A model generated the notes under the pieces. It worked only from the letters and a program-made list of their open reading frames with translations, made no database searches and was not told the DNA's origin. From Agapetus fuscipes (lineage: Eukaryota > Arthropoda > Insecta > Trichoptera > Glossosomatidae), in contig OX637345.1 of assembly GCA_951799405.1 (NCBI GenBank), forward strand, positions 14,446,001-14,510,000: a stretch of 64,000 nt of DNA. The letters run 5' to 3'. Position 1 is the stretch's first letter. Each line of letters opens with the position of its first letter. The position numbers and the translations under genes are program-made. This document shows, piece after piece, positions 52,050-62,383 of this stretch.

Positions 52050-53402
52050 TCGCCCAACAAGGCTCCATCTTCAAGCTTCCATTCGCCATTTTGTTGTTAT
52101 TTTATTTTCTTTTTATTTCTAGATGTTCCTGTTTTGCTTTCCGGCATGATGTATTAATTTTTAATTTGCTTAAATTGATTGTTTTTTTATGTCGTACAAA
52201 CCGATTTAAAAAAAATGGTTATCGTTCATGATCGATGAACGATAGTTGAAGACTTAGGGGAAGAACAAGGAATGCCAGTTGAAGAACATTATGAGAAAAT
52301 CAAAATTATAAATTTGAAAGTCTGTATTTCTCATGGTTATTGCCTGTCACAAAGAATTGGAAATACCGCCATAAACTGTGGTAGTGACTGTTCTTGCATT
52401 ACAAATTTTGCAGAGCCTCAGATACACACAGATGCCACTAGATGGCATTAGTAGATTATTTTCTTATTTTTGCTGACATTCCTTGTTTTTTTTTCCACCG
52501 TAGTCTTCAGTTATGAACCGTAGGCTTTGAGACAATATTTTAGAATCTTTCATGTGGAATAGCTAAGGTGCTTTGACCCAGCGTATGTTTCATTCAATGT
52601 TGACATGGCTATTGTTCATGAACCGTAATTATTTTGTAGTGTATAGTTTTAAGATGTAATCAATAAAGGCCTATGGTCTAAGGTAATATGTCCTTGACTT
52701 CATAAAAAAAATGGCATGTATATCGTTCATGAACGTTTTATGAACGATGTAAATGTAGTTTTTTTTGCTCATTTTTTATTTAATGAAATTAAGGCTTCAA
52801 CAGTTGTTGACAAAAAAATCGATCAATTTATTTATTAATTAATTAGATTTTTATTTTCAGATTTTATGTTTTCTTATTATTTTTTTCAGCACGTGTTTAT
52901 GCAAATTTTCATTTCTGTTAGTTGAGTAGTATCATTTTAATCAGTTGCATGAAAAATTTCACAACAAACAAAAGTTGTCCTCTTGATAATAATGTAAAAA
53001 CATCGAAAGCGCTCGAGGAAATAAATCAACTTTTTGTATTTTTACATTATTAATTTATACTATTTAACTTATCGCTATCAAATGATTATGTCGCAACTTA
53101 GATTGGTCAATGAAAAAAACCCTAGCTGAAATAACACTTTTTTTTCTTTTGAAAGTTGGCAATACATTGCTGATCATAGACAAAATAATGAAAAAAAAAT
53201 CAACATCAAGATACAGAAATGTAGCTTCCGGATGAAAATGCGACGTTTTTTGGCAAAACTTAAAAAAAAAAACAATAAAAAAGCTACACAAACGTAAAAA
53301 ATATATATTTTTCCAAATCTCACAAAAAAATAACTTGGCATCTTAAACAATGTTTTTATTTTATCTTGGGAACTGAATTGAACTCTATTTTTTCTCTCAC
53401 CA
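52050..53402. other. AT-rich intronic DNA, no certain gene
   Basis: Contains GTTCATGAAC-type palindromes and an AATAAA at 52662. An inverted pair (CAAAGTTGTCCTCTTG and similar) was looked for and not found. No frame of note. Confidence 0.35.
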
Positions 53403-53503
53403 TCTATAAAACTACATTGCAAAGATATATTGGCATTTAAGGCTCATATTTAATGCATGTCCATAAGTAGGCACATGTAAGTTCTCGCTTACACTTGCTG
53501 CAT
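53403..53503 (-). repeat. Family A, 3' part
   Basis: ACTACATTGCAAAGATATAT to GTTCTCGCTTACACTTGCTG; cut by the next copy. Confidence 0.78.
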
Positions 53504-53745
53504 ATCTAATCTAATCTAAGTTGCAAAGATATGTTACATTGGAGATTCACATTACATGCATTCTCACAACCAGACACGTACAAGTTCGCGCTTGCACATG
53601 CCTCATGTGAACCTACAACATAAAAACCAAATCTCAGTTGGACATACACCCTGCAACTCTTGCCGTCCTTCCCTGTAACAGGGGTGACATTGGCAAAGTG
53701 AACCATTTTTACAGCATGTGTGGTCAGCAGCATGCCAACCGATAC
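53504..53745 (-). repeat. Family A element, well preserved
   Basis: ATCTAATCTAATCTAAGTTG to CATGCCAACCGATACC. The last bases of the head are replaced by family J sequence. Confidence 0.9.
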
Positions 53746-54130
53746 CTTAAAAGTAAAACTGAATAAGTGACATATTAAGCTACCATGAGTTTCTCAGATA
53801 AAAGTACATTTTTTCACTTTGCCAATGTCACCCCTGTTCAGGGAAGGACGGCAAGGGTTGTAGGGTGTAGGTATGTCCATTTGAGATTTGGTTTTTATGT
53901 TGTAGGTTCACATGCGGCATGTGCAAGCGCGAACTTGTACGTGTGTGCTTGTAAAAATGCATGTAATGTGAATATCCAATGTAACATATCTTTGCAACTT
54001 AGATTAGATTAGATTAGATTTCCTTATAATTAGTTTACTTACGATGAGAAGTTGCACCCTACATTTTTTTTTTATCCACGATTTCTCAAATCAGTGAATC
54101 AGCACTTAGTCAGTTTTACCTTTAAGGTGG
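53738..54130 (+). repeat. Family J element split by family A
   Basis: Left part 53738-53806 (AAACTGAATAAGTGACATAT, GAGTTTCTCAGATAAAAG) and right part 54019-54130 (TTATAATTAGTTTACTTACG to TTACCTTTAAGGTGGCGATA). Ends resemble each other in inverted order. Confidence 0.72.
53811..54018 (+). repeat. Family A, head truncated, nested in family J
   Basis: CACTTTGCCAATGTCACCCC to TTAGATTAGATTAGATTAGA. Confidence 0.88.
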
Positions 54131-54162
54131 CGATATGTACATGCAAAATAAACCAAACATGA

Positions 54163-54415
54163 CTTGCACGCTTAATAATAAAGAGCAATAACTCAAAAAT
54201 TGGGAAAGTGGAGATTTTGTAATAAAACGCAAGAACAATGCGAGAAGAATAGGTAGAATGCGACAGCCGTTCAATTTGGACGAATATGACCGAGATAAGA
54301 CATCGGTCGCCTTTTTCATCCCATACAAGTTGTACTGGTTGTCTGAACTTCAAACGTGATTTCCCAACATTCTTATTTTTTTAGTTATTGCTCTTTATTA
54401 TTAAACGTGCGATGT
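54163..54415. mobile_element. MITE, about 253 bp, nested in a family A remnant
   Basis: Inverted ends share GCACG and TTAATAATAAAGAGCAATAA. ATGA is on both sides. Family A pieces flank it (AAATAAACCAAAC at the left, AACATAAACTTTGCAACTCC at the right). Confidence 0.8.
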
Positions 54416-54823
54416 CATGAACATAAACTTTGCAACTCCTGCCGCGATGATGACATAATTTTGTTCTCTGTGTTTGTCACAGCTACCTTGTGTCACAACT
54501 TTTCGCTCCAAATTGTGATCTTTTTTCTTTAAATCGATTAATTCGATCAAAAGATCCGAATCGAAAGGGTTCCGATTTTAAAATGCGTTAATTTTTTAAA
54601 TATTTTTACTGCATAGATGATTCGCATGGTAGATTTAACCGTCAGTTATTGGATGTCAGTGTTTTTTTTTTGCCACCATGAGAAAAATATTTCTCTTATA
54701 TATTATGTCGTTGTTTTATTTTAAATATGTTAATTAGGTTCACGTATCTAGGTCTATAATATATAATCTAAGTTGCACGGATATATTCATTCAAAGCTCT
54801 CAGATAATAATAATATAATTAAT
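54416..54823. other. AT-rich intronic DNA
   Basis: Ends with a stub of a family A2 tail (TATAATCTAAGTTGCACGGA) at 54761. A 45-bp stretch at 54703-54746 is repeated at 55057-55100. Confidence 0.4.
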
Positions 54824-55056
54824 AATAATCCAAGTTGCAAGGATAAATTCATTTAAAGCTCTCAGATGTATGCCCACAAACAAACACGTGTAGTTTGCGC
54901 TTACAAATGCTGATTGTGTACTTACAAATAAAATCCAAACCTCAAATGAACATAAGCCCTGCAACTCTTGCCGACATTCCCTGAAACAGGGGTGACATTG
55001 GCAAAGTGAACCATTTTTTACAGTATGGGTGGTCAGCCTCATACCAACCTATAAGT
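54824..55056 (-). repeat. Family A2 element
   Basis: AATCCAAGTTGCAAGGATAA, AAAGCTCTCAGATGTATGCC to CCTATAAGTCAA. Flanked on both sides by the same 45-bp AT-rich sequence. Confidence 0.9.
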
Positions 55057-55137
55057 CAATGTCGTTGTTTTATTTTAAATATTTTAATTAGGTTCTCGTA
55101 TTTTGGTAATGTGTCTAAAAATTATTTTTTTAAGTTT

Positions 55138-55370
55138 AATGAGGCTGACCCCCCGTGCTGTAAAAATTGGTTCACTGTTGCCAATGCCACCCCGGTTGCA
55201 GGGAAAGGCGGCAGGAGTTGCAAGGTTTATGTTCATGTGTGGTTTTGTTTATTTGTATGCACACATGCAGCATGTGTAGGCGCGAACATGCATTTGCCTG
55301 TATGTGGTCATGCATTTAATGTGAGCTGTATATGTTAACGTATATTTGCAGCTTAGATTATAATTTATAG
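55138..55370 (+). repeat. Family A3 element
   Basis: GAGGCTGACCCCCCGTGCTG, GGGAAAGGCGGCAGGAGTTG to GCTTAGATTATAATTTATAG. First of three head-to-tail copies. Confidence 0.88.
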
Positions 55371-55373
55371 AGT

Positions 55374-55622
55374 ATTCCTTGACTTATAGGTTGGTATGAG
55401 GCTGACCATCCATACTGCAAAAATTGGTTCACATTTGCCAATGCCACCCCGGTTTCAGGGAGAGGCGGCAGGAGTTGCAAGGTTTATTGTTCATGTGAGG
55501 TTTTGTTTATTTGTATGCTCGCATGCAGCATGTGTAGGCGCGAACCTGTCTTGCCGGGCATGCATTTAATGTGAGCCGTGAATGTTAACATATTTTTGCA
55601 GCTTAGATTATAAATTATAGAT
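55374..55622 (+). repeat. Family A3 element
   Basis: TTCCTTGACTTATAGGTTGG to GCTTAGATTATAAATTATAG. Second of three. Confidence 0.92.
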
Positions 55623-55625
55623 AGA

Positions 55626-55878
55626 ATACCTTGACTTATAGGTTAGTATGAGGCTGACCAGTGACCACCCACTCAGTAAAAAAGGGTACCCTTTGCCAAT
55701 GCCACAGTTTCAGGGAAGGTCTGCAAAAGTTGCAGGGTGTATGTTCATTTGAGGTTTGGATTTTAATTTGAAAAGTACACATGCAGCGCGAACTTTCACG
55801 TGTCTGTTGGTGGGCATGCATTTAATATGAATTTTAAATTAAACATAATATCCTTGCAACTTATATGATAGATTATAG
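55626..55878 (+). repeat. Family A element
   Basis: AATACCTTGACTTATAGGTT to ATGATAGATTATAG. Third of three, of the common subfamily, not A3. Confidence 0.9.
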
Positions 55879-55884
55879 ACGTTT

Positions 55885-56045
55885 ACAATTACCGAAACAT
55901 GCAGACTGTGAAAAAAAGAGAGCATGCATTAAGAGAGTGATGAGTTTCGAGGATATGAAAAAAGTGTGCAAGAACAAAGTAAAGCTGGAGACACATCTGC
56001 GGAGGTACAGGCCATTCTTAGCGGAATGCCGGCTGGATACAAATA
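55885..56045 (+). mobile_element. LINE M 3' end
   Basis: GAGTGATGAGTTTCGAGGAT, ACATCTGCGGAGGTACAGGC, CTTAGCGGAATGCCGGC. Confidence 0.75.
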
Positions 56046-56514
56046 AAAAATTAAGCGATTAGGATGTAGTGAAAAAAAAACACTGGCATATTAAATGCAC
56101 ATGCAAACAATGCACGAATCCAGTCAACCAAGTAAATTTAATCAACCAAACAAACAAGGTAAATTTAGACAATTTTATTTGAGTTTTATAGAAGAAAAAA
56201 ATCACTGATATGCGTTGAGAGGAAGCTGTGTTTTTTTTTTTTAAGTATTCTATAAACCCAGAGAACCGTCCTCCATTGTTTTGTCAGAACGTGTCGAATT
56301 CTTATACCATCTCTGATTAACTTAAACTACCAGAGACTTCTTCATCTTGTAGCAGGGACGTGCACAGCATTTAAGACGTGGGTAGGCAACAATACGTAAT
56401 TATTATTCAGATTCCCTGGAGATAATTATGATGTTAATTTAACGTAAAAAATGTAATTGTTTACAATGAGGTCCGCACGTGAATTGGCATAGACAATATT
56501 GTGTCATCATGCGG
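56046..56514. other. Intronic DNA, nothing recognised
   Basis: No gene; a weak family G trace (GTGAATTGGCATAGACAATA) at about 56479. Confidence 0.3.
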
Positions 56515-56624
56515 CAATTCCTTGACGTATAGGTTGGTATGAGGCTGACCACCCATACTGTAAAAAATGGTTCACTTTGCTAATGCCACCCCTGTTTCAG
56601 GGAAGGTCGGCAGGAGTTGCAGGG
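56515..56624 (+). repeat. Family A, 5' half
   Basis: TTCCTTGACGTATAGGTTGG to GGTCGGCAGGAGTTGCAGGG; ends about 150 bp upstream of the THAP start codon. Confidence 0.86.
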
Positions 56625-56777
56625 CCACAGATCACAAAAAGAAGGAGATATGGTATGAGGGCATTCCCTAGGTAAATCAATTATGCTTAAAAAAATCTTA
56701 GTTGAAAATCCGTATTATTGCGCAAATCAGTCACGTTTATACTGCTGTACTAGCAACTGCTCTTGGTTTTTATCAAA

Positions 56778-56857
56778 ATGCCGTGTTGCTGTGTGGTCAA
56801 GTGTAACAATGTAAGTCGATATAAAAACTTTAAGGATCACGGCATCACTTTTCACCG
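56778..56857 (+). CDS. THAP-domain protein, exon 1
   Basis: ATG at 56778 has a good context (ATCAAAATG). The exon reads MPCCCVVKCNN and ends FH followed by CG|GTGAGT, a consensus donor. MP, a C-x4-C pair (residues 4 and 9) and a final FH form the classic start of a THAP zinc finger (C2CH type, sequence-specific DNA binding). The Arg codon is split (CG|A), and the second exon continues it as FHRFPQNPK, a textbook THAP junction. The gene lies inside the second intron of the zinc-finger gene, same strand. THAP domains occur in host regulators and in P-element-like transposases, so this could be a host gene or a domesticated or relic transposon gene. Confidence 0.8.
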
Positions 56858-57033
56858 GTGAGTAATCAATTCCACACGTATTAAACGTTTTACATCGATT
56901 TCAATCTTTTAGGTGTCTTGAATTTTTGACATTTCTACATAGCATCACTAGTGTTGTGCAATACGCGCTTGTGTATGCCAAACATCGATACCTTTTATAT
57001 TTATTTATTTTTCATAAAGAAATAAAATATCAA

Positions 57034-57300
57034 GCCGTAGTCTAGTGATTAACTATACGGACTGTAACTGTAACTCTGTCGCCATTCCGATAGGGGTGGC
57101 CAGAGGCTTTGCAGAGCTGCCTCCATTTTTCCTATTCTTACATACCTCTTTCAATTCATTCATGGGAAATTTATGAGTTCAATTCCTGGCGGAGCACAAA
57201 AAAAAAATGCCCTTCGTTGGGATGAAAACAAATTCATTTTACTTTATCAAAGATCGGTCACCAAAGTTCACCATCCAGGTGTTATTTACACAAACTTTTA
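57034..57300 (+). mobile_element. SINE D broken by a LINE L end, in the THAP intron
   Basis: SINE D head (GCCGTAGTCTAGTGATTAAC) is cut at 57062 by a reversed LINE L 3' end (GTAACTGTAACTCTGTCGCC to TTCAATTCATTCATGG, about 57062-57166). The SINE resumes at AGTTCAATTCCTGGCGGAGC. Confidence 0.78.
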
Positions 57301-57335
57301 CTTGCTGTGTGAAAAATAAACATTGTTTTTTTTAG

Positions 57336-57681
57336 ATTTCCACAAAATCCAAAAATAAAGGAGCAATGGATTGATGCGACCGGGAAACCATCCTCCTGGT
57401 TTCCTTTAAAGACAAGCACGATTTGCTCATCACATTTTAAAGAAAGTTGTTTCCGATTAACGAAAAAGCAACGTAGGCTTTTTCAATGGGCTATACCTAC
57501 AAAAAAACTACGTTTGCTTCAAATATATGCAGAAGTAAATCCTTTAAATATTTATTATGTGTTAGAAAAAAGTAGTTCAAAACTTAAGAATTATACATTG
57601 ATTGTTACAGGATGTAGAAAAAAAAAAATAAAAATAAAAATAATAATAATAATAAGTGAATTGAAACAGTGTGTTTTTTAA
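57336..57681 (+). CDS. THAP-domain protein, exon 2
   Basis: After a T-rich tract and AG at 57334-57335 the split Arg codon completes and the frame stays open for 114 codons to TAA at 57679. It holds the rest of the THAP signature in order: QWIDATG (the conserved Trp), SWFPLKTSTICSSHF (C-x2-H) and AIPTKKL (the AVPTIF-like box). The joined protein is about 141 residues and is little more than the THAP domain (residues 1 to about 83) plus a basic Lys/Ile tail. An alternative ending is possible: a donor at GAA|GTAAAT (57532) and an acceptor at TTGTTACAG (57602-57610) would remove an AT-rich 79-nt intron and finish in DVEKKK then stop. An AATAAA at 57684 follows the long-form stop. No transposase domain follows. 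The intron (56858-57335) holds SINE D and LINE L debris. Confidence 0.78.
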
Positions 57682-58166
57682 TTAATAAAAATATTGGGTT
57701 TGTTTTCTGTGAAATCTTTATTGGTGCAGTTTTATAAACGTCGGACAAAACATTCATTAACATTCAACAAGCACTTTAAGTTTTTAGGCTTTTACGGCGG
57801 ATGCAGATACTTGATTTTGTTTCCAGGTTTTGTAAATTATATTGTATTTTGTAAATTACTTTGCGTAAGTTGATGTATATTTTTAAATTTTATTTTTTTG
57901 ACCAAAAATCACGAGCAAATTTGGCAGGCAGCGTCTTACAGAGAGGCTTGCATTTCTACTAAGTTGATTCAGTAATTCATTTTTGCTGTATTTCATTGAT
58001 TTTAGTTTTTATGGATCTTTTTATTTCATTTTATTGACCTTTCAATTGTTATACGTGTAAGATTTTACCTGTAAAGTGTCATATATTTATTTTTCAAATT
58101 TTTGTGGTGAAACATTGTGGAATTCCATTTTAAATATTTGATTACAAAAACAGTTTTTAAGAAGTC
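57682..58166. other. AT-rich DNA downstream of the THAP gene
   Basis: AATAAA at 57684-57689 may end the THAP transcript. No other feature. Confidence 0.4.
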
Positions 58167-58347
58167 TTAATAAAAAACCTTTGTTTTATTCCACTGATGA
58201 GAATTTTTGTTAGAGATATTTCTGTTTCTTCAGTTTCTTATATATTTATCTAGATACCTATTGAAGAAACGAAAGGTACATATCTAAGGTATATGAAGAT
58301 ACGATAAAAAATGCACATCAGTGGAATAAAACAAAGTTTTGTATTAA
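58167..58347. mobile_element. MITE flanked by TTAA
   Basis: TTTGTTTTATTCCACTGATG at the left and its exact complement at the right, extending to about 32 bp with few changes. TTAA borders both sides, which suggests piggyBac-type mobilisation. Confidence 0.8.
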
Positions 58348-59831
58348 AAGTTTATAAAATTATTATTTTTTTAAATCAAATGTGTAATAAATTTAATAAA
58401 AATAATTTTATTTTGTATTGTATACTCGAGTTTTCATTTAAATGATCTTTTTTATTCAAATACTCCAAATTGTGTGTTTTTTTGCGTAACAAACTAAACT
58501 TCGTTTTTGAATGCTTTCTTCTCATTTGAACTATTTTTTACACCTTTTTCTAACTAAATTTACCAAATTGATTTCAACGTACGTGGACAGAAAATGCTCT
58601 TCTCTTTACTTGTCTTTCTACTTTCATAACGGGTTATAGATAGCTAGTTTATTACCTACAAAAAAAATTGAATCTGGTCGATTTTCTAAAAATTGATTCG
58701 GAGTATTTATTTCATTTCAATTTTTTATAATGTAAATTTAAGTATATATCGTAGGAAAAGTAATGAAAAAATGAATTATTTATGTAGACATAAACATATT
58801 TTCAGACATCAAAAAATCGTGAATATCGAGTGGGTATCGATCTAACGATGTATCGATGTATTGAATTTAGTCACATCCCTAGGCTCGAAATAGGACAGTG
58901 TTTCTCAAAGCGGGCGATAATATGATGGCTGACATTTAATTTTATTTTCTTTACAATTTTAAAATTCACTTCAATTAAAACCTACCCTCAACATTGAAAC
59001 TATTTTTTTGTTAATATTTCAACTCTGTATGATTGTATACGAATAAAGAATAGCAAAACTTTCATTGGATCTCGTAGGTGAGTTTCATAGTTTTCCCAAT
59101 TTATCACTCTTCGGCAACAACGACGACTTTTTGTTCACTGCCAACATTAGGGAAACCTCCAACTGATTCGTTAGAAAGATTCTAAGACATTTTGGAATTG
59201 GAAGCATCAGAATGGATATATCTACACTGCTAATCAACTTCTAGCCTACAGAACTAAAGATGAATGAAGAAATAATAATGTAATTCAAAAGTAGCAATCA
59301 GGAATTTCAGCTACAAAAGCCAATCTCGCAATTAGATTACCTATCTATATTGTTTATTATTTGAATGAAAGGTATTTTTATAATACTAAAATTATAAAGT
59401 TATGTTTTAATTGCTCTCATTGGTAAAAATGTCTCATTTAGAATTAAATGTAAGCTCAAGACCACACTTATAAAGTAAATTATAATTTAATTAATGAATG
59501 CCATTGTGGGTTTTCAGTTTTGGAAATGTTAAAAAAAAATTGGGGAGTGTTAGAAAATAATAGATTTTCAGTCAGCGGTATTGTTTGATATTCTCTGGTA
59601 TGATATTAGGTCACTCACGCACACATATTGAAATGCAAAGGAAAAACGTCCCTATGCATTAGTAGTTTTGATAACGTTATTGTTTTTAACTTTCTTAGCC
59701 AATCACAAGTCACATTTGTTTGTATAGGAAAAATACCTATGCAATAGGCGGAGCTTTAAAAAATATGAGAACACGCGTTTTGTTCTACGGATGAATCCAT
59801 ACCACATCTCTTTATTCCGTTATCTATGTGC
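58348..59831. other. AT-rich intronic DNA, nothing certain
   Basis: Almost 1.5 kb without a recognised element. GTGTTTCTCAAAGCGGGCGA at 58901 is reminiscent of hAT ends, but no partner was found. Confidence 0.35.
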
Positions 59832-59980
59832 AGGGCATATGTTCATTTGAGATTGGGTTTTTTATACTGTAGGTCCAAATGCGACATGTGTGAGCGCAAA
59901 ATTATGCGTGTCTGCTTGTGGGAATGCATTTAAAATGACTCTCAAATGATACATGTATTTGCAACTTAGATTTAGATTAA
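59832..59980 (+). repeat. Family A, 3' part
   Basis: GCAGGGCATATGTTCATTTG to CAACTTAGATTTAGATTAAG. Confidence 0.85.
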
Positions 59981-60109
59981 GATGCGGCCGAGTTCATAGA
60001 GAAAAGGCATACAAATATTTTGTGACTTCAATCTTTGGTTTATTATGAAGTATTAAGTACGGGAGCAACTATTTGCCTGCATTCGGATTACGCGACTATA
60101 ATAAATTAA

Positions 60110-60332
60110 AATATATCATGCAAAGATATCATCAATTTAAGATTCATATTACATGCATTCCCACGAGCAGACATGTGTAAGTTCGCGCTTACACGTGCCG
60201 TATGTGGACTCGCAACATAAAAACCAAATCTCAAATGAACAAGCCTTCCCTGAAACATGGTGGCATTGGCAAAGTAAACCATTTTTTACAGTATGTGTGG
60301 TCAGCCTCATACCAACCTTTAAGTCAAGAAAC
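60110..60332 (-). repeat. Family A element
   Basis: CATGCAAAGATATCATCAAT to CAACCTTTAAGTCAAGAAAC with a 30-bp deletion near the CCTTCCCTGAAACA motif. Confidence 0.86.
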
Positions 60333-61072
60333 ATAATTACGTATATACCTATCTTTCAGTTTCAAGGTCTCTTGGAGTGAAAAATCATTTCAGATCTGTA
60401 AGAATTAAATCTGGAACCTTTAGTTTATTATGACGAATTAAGTGCAGCAACAACTATTTGCCTGTTTTTAGATAACGCCACTGCTTGTAGATATCCCTAT
60501 TACTATTTTGAGAAATAAAATATTTTTGCATTTTTGTTAACAGAAGAAGATTTTACAAAATAATCTGTCTAACTATTTATTTATTTACAACTCTTTGGAT
60601 GTACCACACAAATAGCAGTGAAACGTAAATCCCAAGGTCAGATCTCTCACCACAAATCCATCTAGTGATTACCAATGTCATTGTCACCCAATCACTCCCA
60701 AAAAAGCATAGTAAACATGATCGGCACATTTGTTTTTATAAATAAATTCATTTTTTTTTGTACACTTCCTTGAATGCTGTTGATTCGAAAAAAATCTAGT
60801 CATTTCCCGTGTCTATTGTTCGAATCAGAAATCGAATTAGGCAGATTGTGGCAGTTTGTGTGAGTTTGTGTGTGTTTGTGTGAGTTTATGTGTGTTGGTG
60901 TTTATGAATGGTCAGTTAGACGGTTTTTCCTAAACAAACTTGACCGTGAAAAAATTGCCACGATTCCCGTAGAACAATAATTGTGAATGAGAAAAAAATG
61001 TATGTTAGATTTGTTTACTTTATAATCTTATGTAAGTAATTTGTTGACTTCATTTTGAGCTTACCTAATGAA
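60333..61072. other. Intronic DNA with GTGTGTTT microsatellite
   Basis: The run at 60850-60905 alternates GTGTGAGTTT and GTGTGTTTGT. Nothing else recognised. Confidence 0.45.
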
Positions 61073-61556
61073 CGGTCCGTAGTTCAGTGGTAACACTTCG
61101 GACTCTGAATGGGAAGGTTGTGGGTTCGATTCCCGGCGGAGCACAAAAAATATACCATTTCTATTTTCAAATTTGCTCTTCGCTGGGTTGAAAAATTCAT
61201 AAAACCTTAACAAATGACAGGTCACCAAAGGTCCATCCAGCCTTACAGCAACTGGGTCTTGCTTGAGAATTTGCGTTTTGTAGCGACGACGATCAAGCTC
61301 GTAAAAAGGACGATAGCTCAAATGGTAGAATGATTGAATTCCATGCCGAGAGCAAGGGTTCGATCTCAAAGGCTTACTCAGCCTTCACGAGAAATGAGAA
61401 CCAGCCCCCCCGGGAGCTGGGAAACTCCCATTTCAACTGTAAGTGGTTGTTGTGAGGCCGGCCTCCTTACCTGTAAAAATAAATAGGTCCCGAAGCGCCA
61501 CATGCGACCCCTTCGGGGAAACGCATACAAGAAGTTACACTATATGTGTAGCTTAG
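61073..61556 (+). mobile_element. Composite SINE D-SINE B, full length
   Basis: SINE D from GGTCCGTAGTTCAGTGG and B box GGTTCGATTCCCGG to CGATCAAGCTCGTAAAA, then SINE B from GGACGATAGCTCAAATGG to ACTATATGTGTAGCTTAG. It has the same junction and internal SINE B deletion as 21561-21904. Confidence 0.92.
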
Positions 61557-61571
61557 TCAGAAAAGAAGGGA

Positions 61572-61830
61572 TATCGCCACCTTAAAGGTAAAACTGAAAT
61601 GTGAGCTGATTCACTGATTTGAGAAATTGGGATTAAACATTTTATTGGGAGTAACTTCTCATAGTAAGTGAACTTATTGTAAGTGCTCATGACAAACTTC
61701 TAAACTACAGGATTTTCAAACTTTTGTACTGTTTTCTCTCACAGAAAATAGGTAAAAAGGTGTATTTATCTGAGAAACCCATGTTAGTTTAACATGTCAC
61801 TTATTCAGTGGTATCAATATGTACTAGAAT
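61572..61830 (-). repeat. Family J element
   Basis: ATCGCCACCTTAAAGGTAAA, TAACTTCTCATAGTAAGTGA, then TGTCACTTATTCAGTGGTAT. It is the most complete family J copy. Confidence 0.78.
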
Positions 61831-62383
61831 TATTTTTTGCCCCTGTTTTTCCATGTATGGCATAGAATCAAAGTCGGCAAATGAGTTTTTTCGTAAATAA
61901 TATAAATATTTATTTCATTAAAAAAAAAAAATTGTCACCTTTGATTCTATCACACTCATGTTGATTGTTTTTCAAAGTTTAGTAAAAGCACATCTCGAAT
62001 CATGTTAAAAAATTATGCACAAAGCCATCAAAAGACTGCATTTTAAATGCGTTTTAATGTTGTGGAATTTTATAGTACTACTTTTATATATTTTAGTTTG
62101 TAGTATGTTGTTCCCTATTTAAGTACAATAAAATGTTTAAAATAATTGATTAAGTTACCCCTAATCTTGATTGCAAATGATTCATTTGAAAGGTCTGTTT
62201 TTGTAACCATACATATATATATTTTCTACTAAACATTAAAGCTAATCTGCAAAATTACTAACACTGAGATGTTAAATGTTATTTATTTATTTTGTTAAGG
62301 ATTAGTCAATCATACCCAAAGATTAGTCAAACATACAAATTTGTATAGACCATGGTACTAATGCTTGCATTTTCTCATTCCAG
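61831..62383. other. 3' end of intron 2
   Basis: AT-rich, with the TTTGATTCTAT motif family near 61937. The acceptor of the terminal exon is at 62382-62383. Confidence 0.45.
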
